From: Acanthococcus lagerstroemiae
Taxonomy: Eukaryota; Arthropoda; Insecta; Hemiptera; Eriococcidae
Reading direction: 5' to 3'
Assembly (NCBI GenBank): GCA_031841125.1
Contig: CM063106.1
Coordinates: 11,904,001 to 11,968,000, forward strand
Length of the DNA stretch: 64,000 bases
Part shown: positions 1 through 11,290 of the stretch, piece by piece
Numbering within the stretch: the first letter of the stretch is position 1
How the letters are laid out: each line of letters begins with the position of its first letter
Notes under the pieces: model-generated
What the model was told of the DNA's origin: nothing
Seen by the model: the letters and a program-made list of their open reading frames with translations, nothing else
Databases searched by the model: none
Program-made: the position numbers and the translations under genes

Positions 1-900
1 AAATAGAGCAAAAACTCCGGGGGAGGAGGGCTTAAGCCTAAAATCTTTATATAAAAATGAATGTTTGTCTGTGTATGTCTTTCATATTTCCATGGAAATT
101 TCTACACTGTTCATCCGATCGCCATAATATGAGACTTTGGAAACTTGTTCAGCACACTCCCGCGAAGGTTTCTGGGGGACTGTGGGGTGAGGGTATGCTC
201 CCCCGACACGCTCCTGTTACTATGACGTCATACTGCTGAGTATACTTGAGCAAAAACCGTGCCTCAGTGTTGACATTTCCATGGAAATTTTTATGAACAA
301 TACGACTGCAAACTCTGCAGGTGTTTCCTGCAGAGACACACGTACTGTAACATTTTATGTTATGCCTCTGTACCCTAAGAAAAGAAATTTCTATCAACAA
401 CACAGAACATGGCTGCAGACTATAGTCGCGCAGAGGGTGCAGCAAAGATCAAGATCAATGAGCACATGGCTGGAAGAAAAATAAATTTCCGTAGGAATGT
501 CAACTACTGAACTGAGTTATCATCATGAAGAGCTAAATCATATGGACTGGCTTCATGTCTGGGGCATGGTACAGTTTTCGCTCAAGTACACACATAGCTG
601 GAAGAAAATGGAAATATATCAACCACTGAAGAGCAGCTAAAGAAATGTGAGCTGAACTGAGCTAGAAATGAGAAGAGAAAAGAAGAACTGTAGTCGCGCA
701 GGGCGCAGCAAAGATCAAGATCATTGAGCACGTGACTGGAGTTACGGTTTTCGCTCAAATATACTCAGGGCTGGAAGAAAAATAAATTTCCATGGAAATG
801 TCAACCCCTGAATTCGTGCCGGGAGTGTGTCAGGGGAACCTCACGACTATCGCTGTTGTGCTTATTTTTGCCTATCCATGGAAATGAGAGAGAGTACATT
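1..900 (+). repeat. TTTCCATGGAAA mosaic repeat array, copy 1
   Basis: Non-coding mosaic of recurring blocks. Visible blocks are the palindrome TTTCCATGGAAA (near 270-285 and 785-800), GTATACTTGAGC followed by AAAACCGT (near 240), CTGCAGAC-TATAGTCGCGCAG (near 412 and 690), and AAGATCAAGATCAATGAGCA (near 445 and 712). The same blocks recur at 17522-18102, 22520-22905 and 27405-28690. The short open frames here only reflect repeat sequence. No transposase or RT coding is visible, and the family is not recognised. Confidence 0.75.
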
Positions 901-1180
901 TAACAACCGTTGCTGTTGTGAAGACTCATAACGTATGTATGTGGAACGGCTCTTTTCAGTTTTTCAGTTTTCTATTGGTTATTGCCTTTTAACCTCACAA
1001 AAGGAACAGTGTTATTTACAATTCCGCGAGCCATAAGATCTAATCTTTCAAAACGAAGCCGTAATGCGATTAGACTCCGCAATATTGCGAATCAATCCAA
1101 CTCATTTTCAAAATTTTGGGACTCACGTTGTTTCTGAACTATGTGGTTCAATTGTAGATGGGAGACTTAAAAAGAGGTAG
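901..1180. other. No recognisable feature
   Basis: AT-rich intergenic sequence between the repeat array and the LINE remnant. I see no exon-like reading frame or repeat. Confidence 0.5.
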
Positions 1181-3260
1181 GATACATGTATGGCATTTGC
1201 TGATACTGAAGAAGCCTTTGACAGTAGTGTTAAATGGGATAAAATGTTTGATATTCTAAAAAGGATAGGGGTAAAGAAGAAGGTCAAGTCAGGGCCGTAC
1301 CCAGGATTTAAGTAAGGGGAGTGTTTTTCGATTAAGATGAATTTTTTTCTTGGTGGGGCGAGGGGCTACAAATACCCCAAATTTATCCAATTGCGTGCAT
1401 GTATATGACAAAAACTTCAATATTTTTTGAAACTCTCATTTTCATACTTTTTACAAAAAATGTGATAGATCTACCCTCCTCTCCGTCTCAAACCCATTTT
1501 GTTCGTGTTTTTCTTTTACTATTGAGGAGGGGGGGGGGTTACAGACCTGCACTTTTCTGATGAACTAGGTACATTTTTGAAATATCTAAATAACATACGA
1601 GAAATTTCAAAATAATAATTATCGTAATTGGCTTCAATAGAGTTGTTTAAGGGGACAAGGGGAATAAGTTGAAATTTCTCAAACGAAACCATATTATTTC
1701 AAATGGTGAACAGGGCAATGGTCTCTGGTTTTTCGTCCATTTAAACGGAAAAAAATCAGTCATTTTCAAGAGTTTTCCCCGCTTGGATGGATGGACATAG
1801 CAATGGGAGATGTAGGAAAAATGTTCCTTTCAAAACGTCTTGCCAAACTGGCCAATTCAAGGAAGTCGATTCATAATTATTGGAAAACATTTTAACAGTG
1901 TATACCTATTTTTTTTTTTGGTTTGAGATTTCAAAAATGTCCATCGATTAGCAAAATCCAAAATCAATCAGAAGTTGGCCGAATTTACAAAGTGTTGACC
2001 GTTTTATTATATGTATTATTATTATTTTTATTATTGTTGTTATTCAGGGCCGTACCCAGGATTTATGTAAGGGGAGAGGGGGTTTGCGATCCACATACAT
2101 TTTTTCCTGACTCAATCACAGGTCTGCCCTCCTCTCCGTCTCGACCCATCGTTTTCTCGTGTTTTTTTTTTCATGGCCAGTGGGAGGGGTTTGAACCCCT
2201 AAAACCCTCCCCGCCGGTACGGCCCTGGGTCAAGTTAATTTGAACTTACATTACAGACAAAAAGCTATATTACAAATAAAAGAAGATAAGGGGGGGGGGG
2301 AAATATAAAAAAGGTGTAAGGCAGGGGTGTTCCTTATCTCCAGTAGGTATTATTCAATTTGTACATAGAGTGGGCTATAAAAGAAATGAAAAAAAAAAAA
2401 AATTGAAGCAAATGTAACTATACATGGAGAGTGAGTAGAGATGTAATAATGCTCAAGTTTGCAGATGATATTGTCTTATTAACTGAAAGAAGTACCTACT
2501 GATCTGGAAAATATTTTTAATGGAATGGAGGAGATCTTGAGTTGGAATATTTTATGAAAATATATAAAACAATAAAGCTAAAGTGATGGTATGTAATCAA
2601 TGTGAACATGATGGCTTAAAATAAAAATTGTTCAAGGAAAAATTGAGGAAGTAAGCGAATTTTGCTACATCAGGAGTAAAATAACAAAATGTGGAAGGTG
2701 TAAAGAGATATAGTAGTAGAATAGCATAAGCTGCGTTAGATTTTTATCTAAAAAGTAATTTATTCAAATCAAAAACAAATCTGGAAATCAAAAAATTATT
2801 TTTAAAAACTTATGTTCGGAGTGTATGGATGTGAAACTTGGACCTTTGGAAAATCAGAGGGAAGAAGGATCGAAGCTTTTGAAATGTAATGTTATAGGCG
2901 GATACTTAATATCAAATGGGCTGATAAGGTATGAAATGTGGAAATACTTAAGAGAGTAGCAGAGGTTGAATAGATACTTCGAATTTTGTTTGAAGATGAG
3001 GAATGATAAACTAATAGGGCATAGCTTGAGGCACCTAAGAATAATATCACTTCTGCTAGAAAGAAGGGTGAAAAGAAAGCATTGAGTGGATCAGCAAAGA
3101 TTCCAGTATATTCAACAGAATATCGAGGATGTCAAATGTAAGAGTTAGTATTTGGAAATGAAAGAACTTGCACAAGATAGGGAGAAATGGAGAGCTGCAT
3201 CAAACCGCGGTCGTAAGACTGATAACCTTCTTATCATCATCATCATCATCATCATATCAA
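1180..3260 (+). mobile_element. Decayed non-LTR retrotransposon (LINE) with a nested hAT-like insertion
   Basis: Reverse-transcriptase pieces lie in order on the + strand. FADTEEAFDSS (near 1198) corresponds to the RT block that usually reads F-x-K-A-F-D-S. KFADDIVLL (2455-2481) is the polymerase active-site block with its DD pair. YGCETWTFGKSEGRR follows near 2825. The frame is broken by many stops and shifts. The 3' end is followed by a (CAT)n microsatellite at about 3235-3255, as RTE-like and related LINEs often show. A 938-bp element (1290-2227) splits the coding region. The element is dead. Confidence 0.8.
1290..2227. mobile_element. Composite non-autonomous hAT-like element in the LINE
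   Basis: The ends are CAGGGCCGTACC at 1290 and GGTACGGCCCTG at 2216-2227. They are flanked by the perfect 8-bp duplication GGTCAAGT at 1282-1289 and 2228-2235. An 8-bp target duplication with CAGGG ends is typical of hAT elements. A second left end starts at 2045 (CAGGGCCGTACC), so this is a nested or tandem composite. No transposase coding is seen. Removing the insertion restores the LINE reading ...KKKVKLI, which confirms the boundaries. Confidence 0.85.
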
Positions 3261-4326
3261 ACTAAACATGTTCTAGTTCTCTTTTGAATTTGTAGAAAGA
3301 TCTATGGTCATTATTACGTGGAATGTAAGGAGCAAAATGTGGATATATGTAGGTGTTTTCTTTTGACTAATGCTTTAGAAAAAAGATTCTCAAACAGCTT
3401 TGAACTTTGTACTTTCCTTACTTTGGGCACCTTGGTCTCTTTCATTAGCAATAGAATTGCGATTAGGATCCTCTTCACTCTTTATCCCTCGAAATTGGAG
3501 GGCGATGGTATCGAATTCACTTAAACCAACTTACTTTAACCAACTCACTCAAGCCTGTAGTCTAAATGATCCATGAAGCGGGTCAGCTAGTAACTTTATA
3601 AAAATCCAAAATTGATAGCCCCCCCCAAAAAAACACTGTAAAAATAAATTTTCTTCTCTGTAATATTTCTTTTGTAAAAAAGAAAGAGAAAAAAGCACAT
3701 CACAAACGATAATAGCGGTACTCGTGTAGTTTTACATTTTTCATTTAGAGGGGCTAATTTTGGAACTGGCCCCTCTATTTCCGCCCCTGGTTACCGTCAA
3801 TGGGGGTAAATTTGCTCAAAAATACACGTTTTTTCAACATTTTTGTAAGATGATATTGTTTGTGGAAGCTAATTTTTTGGATATAAATGAAGACAAATAC
3901 CATAGATTATAATACGGGAAACGTCCACTTAAAATACATTGAGCGTCTTCGGTCGCGAAAAAAGCCCATAAGCGCAATGCTTTACAATTCTGCCAATCCA
4001 CACCGCTAGATAGCCCTTCCGAAAGCGCTCAATGTATTTTCATTAGTATCAATCCACGCCACCCCCGGAATAAACTAAGAATTTCGACCTATGGTACGTT
4101 ATTTGATGAAGGCAACCCTTGGTCATATGATGATATGAAAATGCAATGTTATCAACCACTTATTTTCCTGGAAAATTGAATTAGGCTGTGAGTGACTTAA
4201 CCCCGCTTAGGGGGATGAAGGTAATCAATGTTAAAAGTAGATAGTACTTAAATGGGATAGTTTGAAATCAGACGTGGAATGGACGCGTTTTCTTCAACGT
4301 CAGAAACGCGCTTATCACGCTTCCCG
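3261..4326. other. Intergenic sequence without a recognised gene
   Basis: AT-rich. Isolated poly-C/G tracts (near 3620) and a CGCCCCTGG stretch (near 3781) resemble hAT-like ends, but no matching partner or target duplication was found. No exon chain is visible. Confidence 0.4.
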
Positions 4327-5535
4327 TGATGTCACGGAGTGAGTTACTGTTAGCAAAAACACCCGTCTTTGTTCCAACGAATGTATCGACTCCCATAACT
4401 AAGAAAAACGCCCGGAGCAAAGATCATTATAATATGTTGCCACTTAAGAATAAGAAATTCGTTAGAAACCAAAGGTACATAATATTGTTAATCCAGAAGG
4501 TTCTGAGCATTTGCTAATAAACTTCTGATTTCTAACAAATTTCTTATTCTCAGGTGGTAACATAATGATCTTTGCTTCGTGTGTTTTTCTCTGTGTATTG
4601 CTGCTATAAATTTTAGCTTCGGCTTTCGGCTTTCGGCTTAAACTTTTAACCTTGAAAAATCCGGATTTGGCTTTCTGCTTTCGGCTTTTAAGAAAAATTC
4701 GGCTGGCTTTCCGCTTTTTCCTTATCAGTAAGAATTCGGCTGAATTTGGCTTTTGGCTTTCAGCTGGCTGCAATACACTGCTGAAATTTGCCGTCAACTG
4801 ATACCTGAGTTGAGGTCTTAAGGTTTAAGGAGGGAAAATGCGGTTTTCAAAAATATCACACACAAGGAAAATTGATAAGAGCTCACGAATTCATATGAGT
4901 TTTTGAGAAGCCAAAAGAAAGCTGGAAAAATTTGGCTTATTCTGGCTTTTGGCTTGTGAAAGTACAAATAAAGTTGGCTTTCAGCTTTTCTCTTATCAGT
5001 AAAAATTCGGCTGAACTTGGCTTTTGGCTTTCAGCTTTCGGCTGGCTGCAATACACTGGTTTTTCTCATTGAGACTCGGAATCAAAGTGGCTGACATCTA
5101 GCGGATGTTTTGTGAACCCTCAGGGATCTGGAGAAAAAATAAATAGGTCGCGCAGGTCGGGCCGGCAACTGATAACGTACCTCTCATTTTTTACTTCACC
5201 GCACGTCTATTAATTTTGCTATCTGACTTATTAAATTTTTAATCGCAAGTTCGAATAATATGTAGCTTCCTACAGTTCCACATTGAAGCATGTCCGTCAT
5301 TTTTCTTAATTTTATAGTGATTTTTTGAAAAACCCGTATTTCCCATTTACGGCAATGTTAATTCCGTCTGTGATCACTCAACCTTTCATTAGGAAATGCA
5401 CATTAGCGCTCCTACATTCCGTTTCACATCTCAATGGGAGTCGATATGTTTGTCGGAACAAAGACGGATACTTTTGCTAACAGTAACCATACAGTAATTT
5501 ACAGTAATTCACTCCATGTCATAGGAAAACGCGCC
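4327..5535. mobile_element. Long-TIR foldback element with an internal hairpin (family B, copy 1)
   Basis: The left arm (about 4327-4403) and right arm (about 5431-5535) are inverted copies. They share GTCACGGAGTGAGTTACTG, TTAGCAAAA, CGTCTTTGTTCC and TCGACTCCCAT, read outward from each end. Just inside the left arm is a second palindrome (about 4413-4583) whose arms read GGAGCAAAGATCATTAT and its complement. A GGCTTTCGGCTTT minisatellite (about 4609-5055) fills the interior. The same outer and inner arms occur at 41193-41915. No coding capacity is visible. Confidence 0.75.
4609..5055. repeat. GGCTTTCGGCTTT degenerate minisatellite
   Basis: Two clusters (about 4614-4765 and 4920-5050) of GGCTTTCGGC, GGCTTTTGGC and GGCTTTCTGC variants, inside the long-TIR element. 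Short direct motifs of this kind are common beneath the ends of hAT elements, so this may be another nested element. Confidence 0.6.
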
Positions 5536-5536
5536 C

Positions 5537-6267
5537 ATATGTACTATCATCACACAATGTTTATTTGCAATCTCGCGAAAAGCAGCTTACTTCTTCCCAT
5601 GTTATTATGCGTGACACAATATCTTCGAATAAATTACAAAATAAATCATTCAGAACACTACTGTAAAACAATAAACCACATCGAACGTTTGATTAGAATC
5701 AAACGGTGAATCAATTAATAGAGATTCGCCTTTACTCCATGATTTATTCAATTTCGGTCTTTCGTGAATATCCGGCCTATGAATCAAGTAATAGAATTCA
5801 ACTCGTTGGGATCTTACAGAGAGCACAAAATTCTCTGTCAGAAATTGTATTCCGTTTTATTTAGGTATCTTCTAATTAGTTTCTCCATTCAGTTCAGGCC
5901 CGCCGAGCAAGGCCTTCGTCAGGTAGGGCAAACATTTTTTCCCTCAAATGAGAGGGCGTATTAGTCATTTTCATCAAACATGTATATCAGTTTTGCTCAA
6001 GGTATTATAAAAAGTTCATAAACAGAAATAAAATATTGAAGAAAAAAATTATAAAAGAAAAGAAAAAAGATAAAAAAATTTAAAAAAATTCAAGCTGTAT
6101 GTATTAATACAACTAAATTTTACGAGTATTAAACACACGTAAAAATTCATCGCACAAGACGGATTCAGATTTTTTTCCTAAAAAAAAAACAAAACGATGA
6201 AAGTGTCAGGCTCGATTCATGACCAAACAGCATTGATTGCCTTAGGGTCTTAATACATGATCCATAA
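5537..6267. other. No recognisable feature
   Basis: AT-rich sequence with short ORFs that match nothing and show no splice context. Confidence 0.45.
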
Positions 6268-6645
6268 CCAAGGACGTACCGATGGGGGCAACTCCCCTTC
6301 CCTCCCCCGTAGGAATTTTCCACTCAGCAGTTAGGAAAATTTACCCATTTCAGTCAGGTGGAATTGGGTAAATCAAATAAGTTAAAAGGTTTTTTATTTT
6401 TTATTTTTTATTTTGATACTTAGGAATTGAGTTGAGAAGTTGGGAAAATCCAATAAGCTATGATTTTCTTATTTTTCTTTGATATTTGGTAAGTTTGAGT
6501 TAAGTCAGTTGAGTCAGTTGCAAAATTCCAACAAGTTAAAAGGCTTTTTTTTGCTTTGATACTTGGGAATTTTAAGTTGAGTCAGTTGGGACTTTCACAG
6601 TTTAGTTTTTGCCTACCTCCCCCCCCACAGGAAAAACTCTTTTCG
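6268..6645 (+). mobile_element. Eroded hAT-like MITE (GGACGTACCGATGGGGG end)
   Basis: The left end GGACGTACCGATGGGGGC and internal phrases (CTCAGCAGTTAGGAAAATTTACC, GTTGGGAAAATCCAA, TTTGATACTTGGGAATTT, GAGTTGAGTCAGTTGGGAC) match the intact element at 8565-8776. The right end is degraded and no target duplication is visible. The interior contains duplicated TTTGATACTTNGG units. Confidence 0.65.
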
Positions 6646-7056
6646 ACTGAACGTAGCCTCACAAGCTGCTGAACTATACAGCCACAGGTTATATGGTTAC
6701 AGCATACAATTCGTAGGTTTACTCTGAAAGCGTTTCTTTGTACAGCTCGTTCAAATATTCTTTTGGGACATTATTTTCTCGAATGTAATTCTTGACACAG
6801 TGAATTCCTTCATTGGTTGCAAGTACGATCTTATTACTAAAACTTCTGCAAGCTCGTTTAGTTCTTCGAATTTTTCAAAACTGAATTTGTGAACTCTTAT
6901 CAGTTATATCGAAACGAACGAGTAAATGCCATACCATAATTATCTTCAATTCTCAAATACGAGTATGCGACTACAATCCATGTCAACAATCGGTGGTATC
7001 GTGGTCATAAATAGCGGGTGGTTAAGCTTTGTTATTAATCGTTACTCGGGCAGTGT
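6646..7056. other. No recognisable feature
   Basis: AT-rich sequence with no supported exon or repeat. Confidence 0.4.
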
Positions 7057-7190
7057 AACCAATGGTGTGATGGGACGTATGGCGAGATGCACGCATGCCA
7101 AAGTGGCCCCTGAGACACTGCACCCCCAGCACCGGAAACTACCCTTTCGGGCATCGCATCAGTGCCGAGGGGAGCAGTGTAGCCAATAAA
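7057..7190 (+). repeat. GC-rich dispersed repeat, copy 1
   Basis: A GC-rich island in AT-rich surroundings. It contains GGGACGTATGGCGAGATGCA, CGCATGCCAAAGTGG, CCGGAAACTACCCTTTCG and ATCGCATCAGTG. The same order of phrases appears in the opposite orientation at 35380-35485. Both copies read THAKV...RKLPFR.SHQ in one frame, which may be remnant coding of a retroelement, but I cannot identify it. Confidence 0.65.
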
Positions 7191-7518
7191 AACGCACATA
7201 ATATTTTAATACGTCATATTTTTTATTGAAAAAAAAAATTATAAGCAACTTTTGATCATAAATTTGCCAAAAATAATTTTCTTCCCCGGTTTTTTGTTTC
7301 TCGGGGCAAAATTCTATGGAGGCCAACATTTTCTAGGTAGGGTAATGCCCTGTTTGCCCACATGGACGCTACAGGCCTGATTCAGTTAAAGTGTAAAGAG
7401 CATTCTTGCAAAATTCAAAATTTCAGAATTCTAATTTTCGAATTTAACGGATATCTACAAATCCTTGTAGAACTGAGAGTTCAGGCTTTAAAATGACACC
7501 TTAATAATTTTTCTATGC
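7191..7518. other. No recognisable feature
   Basis: AT-rich intergenic sequence. Confidence 0.4.
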
Positions 7519-7526
7519 GTGCCTGG

Positions 7527-8965
7527 CAGTGGCGTGCATTCCTGGCAAGCAAGGTAAGCGCCGCTTACCCTGAAAATTCCCGAGAAAATAAAGTTTTCAT
7601 ATACAATATCAACAGCTCTATAGAGAGAAAAAGAGGGCCTGGAGGAATTTCCCCCAGGCCCCTCTCCTTCCAGTTCATTTTTTTTTCTTTTGTCAGATAG
7701 GAAAAAATTATAAGCTACGGGATAAGAGGTTTCTTTCATGGTGTAGGAAGTGATTGCTGATTTGATGTACAGTATGATGTAGCCGTAAGCGTTGAAATTC
7801 AGGTTTTTTAAAAATATCGGGCCCTCCTGAAAGTCAGGGTCCGGAATATTTACCCCCTTTCCCCCTCCCACTCAATAGGGTGGAATATCAACTTCAACTT
7901 GTAACAAATAAAAGATAATGAAACATTGGGCAAAACAGCGACTGTATTCACGCTTATAACACTTACACTTAAGTATAATATAATAAAGTCACGGAAGATG
8001 TGCACTGTTTGGCATTCGGCAATCCTTGTACATATATATTTGTATCGGCCAGCGAGGCGTGCGTTGGATCTTTTCCATACTGCACGTAACATTGCACGAC
8101 TTACACTCCGCCTCCGTGTTAATTACCAACACAAAAACACACTAGCATGTTCAACGTGACAAAACCTGTGCATTTGGTTGCGTTCTGGAAGCGCTTCTTG
8201 AAGTGCTTCCGGGTCCACTCGGCTACTCACAAACGTCGAAGTTGACAGTGAAACGTGATTATGTTCTTCTACTAGTTAACGCGTTATGTTTGAATGATCT
8301 GGTTTTTTTTTTTGCCCACAAAATTCGTTTTCAATATCTGATTGAAAACCCGTTTTCGCAACTTACTCCTTAATGAACAATTAGAAATTACATATTAATG
8401 GTGGAAAGCCTAAACCAGAATTACCATTTTAAAAATCTGAGCAAAAGAGAGGTGGTTTCAGTTTTACTAGACATTGCAACGTATCGCAATATGAAAACTT
8501 TTTGTGGTTAACCAGTTGTGATGATGGTGGAATGTGGAAAACTGTTTTGTTGGCCATGTCTATTCAGGGACGTACCGATAAGGGGAGGGGGCAACTCTCC
8601 ACTCCTGTAAGAATTTTCCTCTCTGCAGTTGGGAAAATTTACAATTTCAATAAGGCGGAGTTGGGAAAATCTATCGAGTCAAAAGGTTATTTTTTTTGCC
8701 TTGATACTTGGTAATTTTGAGTTGAGTCAGTTGGGACTTCCACAAATTTCGCACCCTCCCCCGTGGTACGTCCCTGTGTCTATTATTCGTTACAGAAAAG
8801 AATTAATGCATATGGAATGATCCTACACAGGGATACGACAATTTGAATAGTTTCATCAATGCCGTTTTGTAGTAGCATGTTTCATATTTTATACTTTTAT
8901 TCTGATTTTTACTTCACCTTTACGCTTATCGCTTACCTCCTAGGAAAAATAACCGCACGCCACTG
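7527..8965. mobile_element. 1.44-kb hAT-like element
   Basis: The inverted ends are CAGTGGCGTGC (7527) and GCACGCCACTG (ending 8965). They are flanked by a perfect 8-bp target duplication GTGCCTGG at 7519-7526 and 8966-8973. The interior has no recognisable transposase (only fragmentary ORFs of 127 aa or less), so it is non-autonomous or decayed. A second, younger element is nested inside it at 8565-8776. Confidence 0.85.
8565..8776. mobile_element. 212-bp hAT-like MITE nested in the 1.44-kb element
   Basis: The ends are CAGGGACGTACC and GGTACGTCCCTG. Perfect 8-bp duplications TGTCTATT lie at 8557-8564 and 8777-8784. Relatives are at 6268-6645, 32175-32478 and 45450-45680. Confidence 0.9.
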
Positions 8966-8973
8966 GTGCCTGG

Positions 8974-11290
8974 TTGGATTCCACAGACCTTAGGTAGATA
9001 GGGACAAAAAGTGGATTTTCTCTGTTTCTATAATAACTAGTCTTTCGGGGCGAAAAGTGCACACTCGGGGTAGTAAGTGAACTAATCTCCTTTAAAATTC
9101 ATTAGAAACAGGTAAGGACCTAATTCATTTTTTACTCCGTTCACTTTTTGCCCCGATCTACCCTATTATTTATCTCGGTTACTATTTCGGAACGTTTTCT
9201 ATGCTTGAAAAACAGCTTGCCTTTGCGCTTTGCCACCTATTTCGGCCTGTGATACGTCTCACTGGTTTTTGAAGTGTTGTATCTATGTCCCTTCGTAGAT
9301 CTATGCCTTTAGAAGTGTTCGGAATAAATTAGTATTCGTCACAGAGCTAGTAATATGGTCAAAAATGAAAATCGACAAAGTCATCCCGGTTTACGGTAAT
9401 CATACGTTCAACTTTCAATATTTTTGGGGTTTGGGGCTGAGAAGATAGTTAGTGTTCTTGTCAATTTCAACTGATCATCATTTCATTTCAATTTAAAAAC
9501 ATTACCACGCTTCAATCTAATTGTTTTAATTCATTGGATTCTCTCACTAGTCAACTATTTTGAAAGCATTATAATTTAGAATTCGGATCTCCCACCGGTG
9601 GCACGCTAGCATTGAGCCTTCCTCTCTTTCCGCATTCAAGGAAATGATGCTTATTAATATTCGAACAGCGCTGTACTTTCGAATTGAGAAATGCGTATTT
9701 TCATTTCGTTAGTAATGTATTCGAGTTTTGTTTTCAAGGCAAATTCAAACAAAAATCGGTAGCTTATTTAGAAGTTAAAGTAAAACTGTCAAGTTTTTTT
9801 TTTGGTAGAAATCTGATTGAGAGCCATCACGTTTTTTCATTATAATGAATACCTATAGAATCTCAGTATTCTCAACATGGATAAGACTGCCAAAAACATC
9901 CGTCAGATGTTAGTTACTTGGTTGTTGAATCTCGGGAAGTTCGAATTTGAGTTTTTCTGTCTGAGGAATGCGGGGGTAATTGTTCCCATCGCTCTTTCCG
10001 AGTATCTGCGCCTGTATTTGGTAGTTTGAAAATTACCTTTTTTTCTCTCCCTTCCCCGAGGAAACAGCTTCGATACTTCCTGAACTCGATGGATGAGTTG
10101 GATTCTTCTGCTGAATGGGAGATAGAGCAAAGTTCCTGAATGTGATGGCTGAGTAGGATTCTTTTCTAAGAAGACAGAGGAAAGGAATTGGACTCGGGAT
10201 CTATTTACATCCGTTAGTTCGTAGTTACGAATATCTGGATTTCAGTTTTGAGTCGCATTTAGCCCAAGTCTACAATGCTGCGTGTTGAGTAACCTCGCCG
10301 ACAAAGCAATCAAGTCAGCTAACTTGCATGCGTTGAGATTCGAGGGCTGAGCTTTCTTTAATAGATGCGAGCTTTAATTCACCTCTCTAAGCCCTCGTCT
10401 ACTGACAGGTCCAACATTCAAGCGGCAGGCAATTGAAACAGTGACGGTCTCCCGGCGATAGTTTGTATTTTATCAATGTCTGAATTTTCATTACTTAAAA
10501 GACGGGCGTCGACGATATTCCGTATAGACTTGAGAGTACATACAGAGTTGTTGGTTACTTCCTGCCCGAACAGCAACTCGCGATCGAAATATCGATTTAA
10601 CGTCATATTAGATAAAATATTTTCTCTCTGCTTTTTTTTTTTTTTTTTGTTTCGTTTTGGTCGCCAGTCGCAGTCCCCTTTGCAATTACATAGTATAATT
10701 AACCTGGGCAAGATGCAGTGCACGAATGAAGGACGTGTAGACTCATCGCGTGCCAAACCGAAACGAAAAGCGAATATCGAATCCCGTAAGGGTTGATCTT
10801 CAGCTGCATATTACGATTTAACGAACATTCGCAGTTGACCGATTTACGAGAGTGTGGCCCCTTATCTACCCGCTAAATCGAGTAACCGATGGGGTGAATA
10901 ATGTGCGACGTGGATGTCAGTAATATTCGTGCCTTCATCGAGAAGCGAATTTCTTTTTCTAGATCATTGTGAAAAGGCTGAGAATGGATGTTTTACTTGA
11001 GAATGACCGGATTAGTCGAAGAACACCTCGTAACTGCCTGTTAGTCATGTTGAGGGATTGAGTTCATGAACGATATAGGGCCGCAGCAAAGTGCAGTTGT
11101 CCTACACGAGGAAGATAAATTGAAATTGCAATCATTAGCGCAAATGGGAGGGGGCTTCGTATTCCGTATGCACAAAAGCCCCATTATAAAATTCAAAGAT
11201 AATGTAGAAGGCCAACGGATTGGAGCTATTCACTCTCGAAAAAAAATTTCAGCCCCCTTCCCCTTGGAAGGCTACTGGGGCTTGTGACTG
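8974..11290. other. Intergenic sequence, no supported gene
   Basis: Contains a few ORFs of 70-112 codons on both strands (for example around 10418-10796 and 11066-11287). They overlap each other, include a poly-T/poly-K tract, and lack recognisable domains or splice context. I do not call them genes. Confidence 0.4.

Noticed and set aside
10418..10796. Overlapping 112- and 106-codon ORFs
   Set aside because: Opposite strands share the same DNA, one includes a poly-lysine run from a homopolymer, and there is no domain or splice context.
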